Source: Methylobacterium longum (lineage in GTDB: Bacteria; Pseudomonadota; Alphaproteobacteria; Rhizobiales; Beijerinckiaceae). Taken from it: a DNA stretch of 39,245 bases. The notes below the pieces were generated by a model. That model did not search any database. It was not told where the DNA came from and saw only the letters and a list, made by a program, of their open reading frames with translations. The stretch covers positions 1 through 39,245 of the forward strand of contig NZ_BPQS01000044.1 in assembly GCF_022179385.1 (NCBI RefSeq), read 5' to 3'. Position numbers and translations under genes: made by a program. Positions 34,105 to 39,245 of the stretch are shown one piece after another. The first letter of the stretch is position 1. Each line of letters begins with the position of its first letter.

Positions 34105-35976
34105 ATGAGCGAAGAAACGATCGTCGTCACCGCCCCCCACGGACGCCTGCCGCCGGGCACGCAGCTCAACGGGCTCTACGAGGTCGAGGCGTTCATCACG
34201 TCCGGCGGGATGGGCGACATCTATCGCGGCCGCGCGATCGTCACCCGCGACGCCGTGGCCATCAAGACGATCCGGCCCGACATGGCCCGCAACGAGATGG
34301 CGCTCTCGCTGTTCCGCAAGGAGGCCTCGTCGCTGCACAACCTGCACCACGAGGCGATCGTCCGCTACTTCGTGTTCACGAACGATCCGGTGCTCGGCAT
34401 CCCCTACCTCGCGATGGAGTTCGTCGAGGGCGAGGCACTCTCCGACATCCTCCGACGCGGCGCGCTCGGCACGGGCGATATCCGGGTGCTGATGCACCGT
34501 CTAGCCCTGGGATTGCAGGCCGCCCACCAGCACGGCATCATCCACCGCGATCTCTCGCCGGACAACATCCTCGTGCCCGACGGCGATGTCAGCCGCGCGA
34601 AGATCATCGACTTTGGGATCGCGCGCTCCCCGCTCGGCGACGGCACGTTGATCGGCAGCGGTTTCGCCGGCAAGATAAACTACGTCTCGCCCGAGCAACT
34701 CGGCCTCTACGGCGGGGAGGTCGGCCCGCGCTCGGACATCTACAGCCTCGGCCTCGTCATTGCCGAGGCGGCCTGCGGCAAGCACCTCGACATGGGTACG
34801 AGCCATGTCGAGGTGCTCGAAAAACGGCGCAGGGTCCCAGAGATCTCCGGCATCGACCCGGTCCTGCGCCAGATCCTTCAGCGGATGTTGCAGTCCAATC
34901 CGAAGGACCGTCCCGCCAGTATGGCGGAGATCGCGGACTGGATCCCGCTGCCCGCAGGTGGCAGTCGTGGACGCCCGTGGGGTCTCGTGGGTCTCGCCGC
35001 CGTGCTTTTGCTCGCGGCTGGCGGGGCCGCGGCCTACCTGACGGGTATCCTCGATCCGAGCACCTTCCACGGCGCGCGGCCGAGCAAGCCGGTGGCCGGA
35101 CCGACGGACGCCAATAACCTGCCGCCGCACGGTCTGGATCCGCTCTCGCCGCCGTCCGATGCGGGACCTTCCGGCACGACGACGGACCGTAGGGAACCCT
35201 CCGAACCGGACAGGCACAGCGGCACCGGACCCGATGACGCTCCTCATCCCGGGAACGAACCGCGCGACACCTCGGCACCGGGTGGGTCGCCCCCCGGCGA
35301 GCCGACCGACAAACCGACGAACCCGGTCCGCGTGGCCAGCATCGATCAGGTTCGCGATTTCCTCCGCGACTATTCCGGCGGTCGATGCTTCTTCATTGCC
35401 CCCGTCACGGTCGCGGTCAACGATACGACGATTGAGGCCTACGGGGCGACGCCAGCCACATTCATGGAATTTGACGAGGCGTTTCAGCGCACGCTCGGGT
35501 TCGATCCCGAGATCAACCTCCGCCAAGTGACGGCAGCTCAATGCCCGATCGTCGATTTCCTTGCCCGTAGGAGCCCTGCCCAGCGAGCGGTGCCCCAGCC
35601 GAGCCTGACCTTAAAATCGGACATCCTGCGACGCGGAGACGAACTGATGGCAAGAGCGGAGACGCGGCCGGACCGGCCCGTCGAGTTGCTGCTCATCTCG
35701 CACGACGGGATCGTCCATAATCTCGCGGGGTATGTGACGCGAGCCGGCAACACCCTTAACCTAAGGCTTCGGTTAATGCCTGCCGAGCAGAGCGCCGACG
35801 CCACGCCTCAACTTCTCATGGCACTAGCAAGCAATCGCCCCTTAGTTAGCCTTCAGGGCGCTCTGAAAGGCGGACCACTCACCGCGGAGCGTTTCGCCAG
35901 AATTCTTGGTGAGGAGGAAGCAAAGGGCCAAATTACGGGTGTGACGATGAAGCATTTCAAGCTTACCGGAGGCTGA
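34105..35976 (+). CDS. ppkA: PpkA, transmembrane Ser/Thr kinase with novel-looking ectodomain
   Basis: This is a 623-residue protein. The kinase domain spans ~22-280, with the Gly loop SGGMGDIYRG, VAIK Lys54, HRDLSPDN (Asp149) and DFG (169-171), all intact. One membrane segment lies at ~290-312. A Pro/Ser/Asp-rich linker (~320-410) is followed by a periplasmic domain (~412-623) that starts VRDFLRDYSGGRCFFIAPV and has cysteines near GGRCFF and TAAQCPIVDF. It does not resemble the vWA or DUF4384 ectodomains of other PpkAs that I know. The N-terminus SEETIVVTAPHGRLPPG echoes the TssL Thr14 motif. ATG 34105 is in good context; a longer frame from 34039 overlaps pppA. Confidence 0.94.
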   Translation: MSEETIVVTAPHGRLPPGTQLNGLYEVEAFITSGGMGDIYRGRAIVTRDAVAIKTIRPDMARNEMALSLFRKEASSLHNLHHEAIVRYFVFTNDPVLGIPYLAMEFVEGEALSDILRRGALGTGDIRVLMHRLALGLQAAHQHGIIHRDLSPDNILVPDGDVSRAKIIDFGIARSPLGDGTLIGSGFAGKINYVSPEQLGLYGGEVGPRSDIYSLGLVIAEAACGKHLDMGTSHVEVLEKRRRVPEISGIDPVLRQILQRMLQSNPKDRPASMAEIADWIPLPAGGSRGRPWGLVGLAAVLLLAAGGAAAYLTGILDPSTFHGARPSKPVAGPTDANNLPPHGLDPLSPPSDAGPSGTTTDRREPSEPDRHSGTGPDDAPHPGNEPRDTSAPGGSPPGEPTDKPTNPVRVASIDQVRDFLRDYSGGRCFFIAPVTVAVNDTTIEAYGATPATFMEFDEAFQRTLGFDPEINLRQVTAAQCPIVDFLARRSPAQRAVPQPSLTLKSDILRRGDELMARAETRPDRPVELLLISHDGIVHNLAGYVTRAGNTLNLRLRLMPAEQSADATPQLLMALASNRPLVSLQGALKGGPLTAERFARILGEEEAKGQITGVTMKHFKLTGG

Positions 35977-35980
35977 GACG

Positions 35981-37684
35981 ATGCTAGATCCTCCAGCAGA
36001 ATCCTGGGCGCGTGCTTCGATGAAGTCGTCGATCAAGCGCGGGGACTTCCTAACGGAGGAGGCGTGCCTCGCCGAGGTCATGCGGTTGAGCGGCGTGAAA
36101 GTCTGCGAAGCCTGTGGCCGGCCAGGCGATTTCGTGCCCGCCGGCAAGCATAGAGCATTCGCGTGCGGGGGCTGCGGGCACAAGGTCTATCCTTGTCAGG
36201 GGACGCCATTCTCCAAGCCGCACCCCCCGCTGTCCCACTGGTTCCGGGCCATCGACGCGCGGGCGCGAGGACGCTCGATCAGTCCACGCGAGCTTGCGCG
36301 CGACCTGAAGACTTCGCGCTTGCTTGCCGAGCACATCTCCGCGCGGATCTCCGCCTTGGAGGATGAGGGCCCCCGAGGGACGCCGCCGGTGGATTGGTTC
36401 GACGCTATCGCCGCTTTCACGGCCGAACGTCTCCACGCGGAGCGAACCACCAGGTTGCAGCCGCGTGGGGACGAAGTTGCCGAGACTGCCTGGCGGACCC
36501 TGCTTTCCCTTACGCATCCCATCGATCTCGTGCGGCGCCCCCTCGTTGGCTCGACCCTCATCGCGCTGCTCGTCTGTACCACTATCGGGATCGGGTGGCT
36601 CATCGTGCCAGAAGAGCAAGAGGAGGACCCCGACCTCACCCGGGCGACGGCCATCCTGTCTCTGGCTTCGGACCAGCCCATCATTCTCATCTCACCGGAT
36701 CTCGCAGATCAATTCTATGACGTCACGGACGCCGAGCCCGCTCCCTCCTCGCCGCTCGCGCCTGTCATCAAGCTGGCGCCGCCGGGCATCGAGCTCAAGC
36801 GCGTACCGCTCGCCGATGCGCGCCCGATCGCGCGGCCCTCGGTGAAACTAGCGCCCTCAGTCGGCAAGTCGATCCTGCAGGGCGACCTCACGGACGCCCG
36901 CCGCCGGGCATCGGATCGGCCGGAACTTGCCGCCTACGCCTCTCTAGCCACCGCTCTGGAAGGCGGCCAAGCGCATGATCCCGACGAGCTTCTGGTGTTC
37001 GGCCCCATGCGGATTAGGCGCTACCTCGTCGAGAAGATCGTCCGAGCAGCCCGGGTCACGAGCATGGATCCGGTGTTGCTGATGGCAATCGCCGACAAGG
37101 AGTCGAGCTTCGCCACAGAAGTTCAGGCTCAGACTTCCTCGGCGACGGGTCTATTTCAGTTCATCGAAAAGACGTGGCTGGGTGTGGTGCGGGACTTCGG
37201 AAGCGCCTACGGTCTTGAACGGGATGCCCGATTATGCGCGGGCGACTTGCCGCCGGCAGACCGAACGCGCATCCTTACGCTCCGGCGCGACGCCTATCTA
37301 TCGGCAGCCTTCGCGGCCGAGATGCTGAAGCGCGATGGCGACCGGATCGCTCGCCGCCTTGGCCGGCCTCTGACTGGGGGTGAAACTTACCTCGTCCATT
37401 TCCTTGGCCCGGACGGCGCAGAGCGACTGATCAGCCGGGCTGTGGAGGCGCCCAACACGGCGGCCGCCGATATCCTGCCAAAGCCTGCTGAAGCGAATAA
37501 GCCGATCTTCTACTCATCGGCAAACGACGGGACGGTCCGCCGCCTCTCGGTAAGCGCCGTCCGTGAAAAATTCGAAACGATGATCGGACTGCGTCTGAGC
37601 CGGTACCGCAACGTCCACACCCTGACGCGTACCGAGAACACGACCGAACCCGGTTCCTCTGAGCCTCCGAAGCCGCCGCCTTGA
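35981..37684 (+). CDS. Fusion of IS1595-type zinc ribbon, membrane segment and lytic transglycosylase (SLT) domain
   Basis: This is a 567-residue protein; ATG 35981 has GGAGG 8 nt upstream and lies 4 bp after ppkA. Residues ~38-125 match the N-terminus of IS1595-type transposases: C42xxC45, C62xxC65, YPCQGTPFSKPHPPLSHWF and ISPRELARDLKTS. No DDE core follows. One membrane segment lies at ~187-207, then a Pro-rich stretch. Residues ~355-480 form an SLT-like lysozyme fold with catalytic Glu374 in ADKESSF and SSATGLFQFIEKTW. Topology would put the zinc ribbon in the cytoplasm and the muramidase in the periplasm. As the last gene of the tagH operon it probably opens the wall for T6SS assembly, like TagX or MltE in other systems, but this domain pairing is unusual. 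Confidence 0.88.
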   Translation: MLDPPAESWARASMKSSIKRGDFLTEEACLAEVMRLSGVKVCEACGRPGDFVPAGKHRAFACGGCGHKVYPCQGTPFSKPHPPLSHWFRAIDARARGRSISPRELARDLKTSRLLAEHISARISALEDEGPRGTPPVDWFDAIAAFTAERLHAERTTRLQPRGDEVAETAWRTLLSLTHPIDLVRRPLVGSTLIALLVCTTIGIGWLIVPEEQEEDPDLTRATAILSLASDQPIILISPDLADQFYDVTDAEPAPSSPLAPVIKLAPPGIELKRVPLADARPIARPSVKLAPSVGKSILQGDLTDARRRASDRPELAAYASLATALEGGQAHDPDELLVFGPMRIRRYLVEKIVRAARVTSMDPVLLMAIADKESSFATEVQAQTSSATGLFQFIEKTWLGVVRDFGSAYGLERDARLCAGDLPPADRTRILTLRRDAYLSAAFAAEMLKRDGDRIARRLGRPLTGGETYLVHFLGPDGAERLISRAVEAPNTAAADILPKPAEANKPIFYSSANDGTVRRLSVSAVREKFETMIGLRLSRYRNVHTLTRTENTTEPGSSEPPKPPP

Positions 37685-37804
37685 AGCTCGCGACGAGTCC
37701 GATCGGCCATGATGTTCCGTCGTACCGAATAAATATCTGAGGACTCGATGAGGTGCTGACCCGTCGAGCGTAAATCTAATATTAACGAGAAAGCGCCGGC
37801 CGCC

Positions 37805-38251
37805 ATGGATGGCAATCGGTTCAAGGTCAGGGGATTAATCGTGGCACCCTCCGGTAAATTATTGGTCGACTTCCGCTATTCCGAACGGGCACTCTGTAGC
37901 CTGACTGTTGGCGCAGCGATCTGGTTAGGCCTGGTTACGCCGCCGTGCGCCGCGCCGGCCGTGACTGACGCCTCGCCACAGGAGCGTTCGTTGATGCTCG
38001 TGGCGACTTCGGCCGCCGCACCGAATGCAGCTATTGGATTGCAGGAGACGGCAGCCGCAGAACGTGCGGCCAAGCTGCTGGTGAGTCAGCAGGCCAAATC
38101 GACGGTATGGTCCGCACACCACAAGGCGAAGCCTAGCTACAAGGCCGCACGTTCCGTTCCGGCGCGGCTCGCTGCTGAGCGGGCACGGCGAAGCGCGGAA
38201 CACGCGATCCATGAGGCTGAGAAAACCCCCGCCGTTCAACGGCGGCGGTGA
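37805..38251 (+). CDS. Hypothetical Ala-rich protein with one hydrophobic segment
   Basis: The 148-residue frame from ATG 37805 has a possible signal-anchor at ~29-50 (ALCSLTVGAAIWLGLVTPPCA). The rest is Ala/Arg/Lys-rich with helical character and ends VQRRR. The family is not recognised. The last codons contain a perfect palindrome, CCGCCGTT-C-AACGGCGG (38229-38245), without a T run. It lies 120 bp past the transglycosylase gene and is not clearly part of that operon. A chance open frame in GC-rich DNA cannot be ruled out. Confidence 0.45.
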   Translation: MDGNRFKVRGLIVAPSGKLLVDFRYSERALCSLTVGAAIWLGLVTPPCAAPAVTDASPQERSLMLVATSAAAPNAAIGLQETAAAERAAKLLVSQQAKSTVWSAHHKAKPSYKAARSVPARLAAERARRSAEHAIHEAEKTPAVQRRR

Positions 38252-38295
38252 CGTGTCAGGCGCCTACAGGGGAGCCGAGGCCGCGCGATGAGCTT

Positions 38296-38658
38296 TCAGT
38301 ATCCTACACCGAGCGGGAGGAAGTTCGGCGCGAGAAGCTCGTTCGAGCGGCGGTAGGTAGCCATGGCCACCCGTGTCGGAGCCGGCGCCACCTCCTTAGC
38401 GACCCGCTGCGTCGCCACGAGGTTGTCCAGTTGCGCGGCGCGATCTGTAAGATAAGCGGTTACGTTCGAAAAGCAACGAACGGCTCGGGTATACTGACGA
38501 GCCGCCTCTAAGGGTTGACAGACCTGAGCCATGTACCGCTTGGCGACCGTCAAGCGAACTGGGTCGACGACCTCGTTCTGTGCCATGGCTGAGCCGGAGC
38601 CGAGCGCCACGATAGCGCACGCACACGCGACACCAAAAAAGCGCACAGCCCGTATCAT
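38296..38658 (-). CDS. Small secreted hypothetical protein
   Basis: This 120-residue protein starts at ATG 38656-38658, preceded by GGAGGGGG. A clear signal peptide covers ~1-27 (MIRAVRFFGVACACAIVALG...SAMA). The mature protein has two Cys (QVCQPL and VRCFSN) spaced for a disulfide and ends LPLGVGY. An in-frame ATG at 38721 is possible but adds a non-signal leader. The family is not recognised. It faces the preceding plus-strand gene tail to tail (44 bp apart) and is the last non-mobile gene before the IS630 element. Confidence 0.7.
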   Translation of the reverse strand: MIRAVRFFGVACACAIVALGSGSAMAQNEVVDPVRLTVAKRYMAQVCQPLEAARQYTRAVRCFSNVTAYLTDRAAQLDNLVATQRVAKEVAPAPTRVAMATYRRSNELLAPNFLPLGVGY

Positions 38659-38931
38659 TGTACGACCCCCTCCGAACGACGCTTCGAATGCGGCTGAGCT
38701 CACGAAATGATGCACCATCACTTCAGCTCCTCCGCTTCACCTGTCTGGCACCGTCCATCCCAGAACCCACTCTAGTAATGCGCCGAAGCCTTGACAATGC
38801 CTGAACAGATTCGTGCAACCTATTTCCGGTCGGCGCACAACTATGAATAATTTTCATTTCGGGCTTCGCTAGAGCCGGTCCCGGGCCGCTTGCGACGGGT
38901 GAGCGGGTGGCGCGTTGTTGGGTGAAGGAGC

Positions 38932-39245
38932 ATGCCGATGCCTTCACCTTTGTCCGTCGACTTACGCGAGCGTGTCGTGGCTGCCGTAGCCGCAGGTGCC
39001 TCCTGTCATCGGGCCGCGGCTCGCTTCGGGGTCAGTGTCTCCAGCGCCAGCCGCTGGTCGCAGCGCTCCCACCACGAGGGCCATGTCGCGCCCAAGCCGA
39101 TGGGCGGCGATCACACCTCGAAGCGCATTGAGGCGCATGCCGCGCTGATCCTTGCGACCTCCAAGCCGGAGCCGCGTCTCTTCCTGCGCGAGCTGCGCGA
39201 CCGACTGCCTGAGCAGGGCGTGCAGACCGGCACGAGCGGCCTGTC
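38932..39245 (+). CDS. IS630-family transposase, N-terminal part (cut by window edge)
   Basis: From ATG 38932 with GAAGGAG upstream, 104 residues are visible: MPMPSPLSVDLRERVVAAVA, SCHRAAARFGVSVSSASRW and RLFLRELRDRLPEQGVQTG. This is the winged-helix N-terminal domain of IS630-family transposases. The element's left end is probably at the CTAG 38869-38872 (CTAGAGC), matching the CTAGAGC seen on the reverse strand at the end of the left-edge copy. The frame is intact to the window edge. It has the same orientation as the fragment at the left edge. Confidence 0.9.
   Translation, partial: MPMPSPLSVDLRERVVAAVAAGASCHRAAARFGVSVSSASRWSQRSHHEGHVAPKPMGGDHTSKRIEAHAALILATSKPEPRLFLRELRDRLPEQGVQTGTSGL

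Noticed and set aside
38723..38947. A 74-codon minus ORF upstream of the IS630 transposase
   Set aside because: Overlaps the IS630 start and end region, with no domain or start signal.

Overview
The window is high-GC DNA from an alphaproteobacterium, most likely Methylobacterium or a close Hyphomicrobiales relative. That placement rests on protein style, the absence of TssJ and the IS types; no rRNA or housekeeping marker is present. It holds one almost complete type VI secretion system (T6SS) locus of about 38 kb. The locus is flanked by a partial IS630-family element at each edge and split in the middle by a nest of broken insertion sequences.

Layout. 1-660: the 3' end of an IS630 transposase and a decayed IS3-type transposase. 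665-4379 (minus): a secreted caspase-like protein with 75-bp tandem repeats and a membrane-anchored M23 peptidase. 4766-5053 (plus): a stand-alone PAAR tip protein. 5206-7238 (minus): a lower-GC cargo block with two small unknown genes (one frameshifted), a secreted DUF4087-like protein and a frameshifted GH19-like muramidase/chitinase. The last two look like an immunity/effector pair. 7266-18131 (minus): the structural operon tssA, tssB, tssC, hcp, tssE, tssF, tssG, clpV, listed in transcription order, preceded by an OmpA-family protein. 18929-21308 (plus): vgrG and its partner gene. 21309-24190: IS701, IS110 and IS5 remnants. 24485-37684 (plus): tagH, tssK, a 22-codon bridging ORF, tssL with an OmpA domain, tssM, tagF, pppA, ppkA and an unusual zinc-ribbon/lytic-transglycosylase fusion. 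37805-38658: two small exported or unknown proteins. 38932 to the end: the 5' part of a second IS630 transposase.

How it fits together. TssK/F/G/E form the baseplate, TssL/M the membrane complex, TssB/C the sheath, Hcp the tube, VgrG and PAAR the tip, TssA caps assembly and ClpV recycles the sheath. Twelve of the thirteen core components are present and TssJ is missing, as in Agrobacterium. Anchoring to peptidoglycan could come from the OmpA domain on TssL, from the separate OmpA protein, or both. PpkA, PppA, TagH (FHA) and TagF make up the threonine-phosphorylation switch. TssL has a Thr at residue 14, the position known to be phosphorylated in Agrobacterium TssL, and PpkA carries a similar T-I-x-V motif near its N-terminus.

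Most worth a second look: the IS1595-type zinc ribbon fused through a membrane segment to a lytic transglycosylase (35981-37684); the frameshifted GH19 effector with its putative immunity gene; the mini-ORF linking tssK to tssL; and the IS nest sitting where VgrG-linked cargo is normally found.
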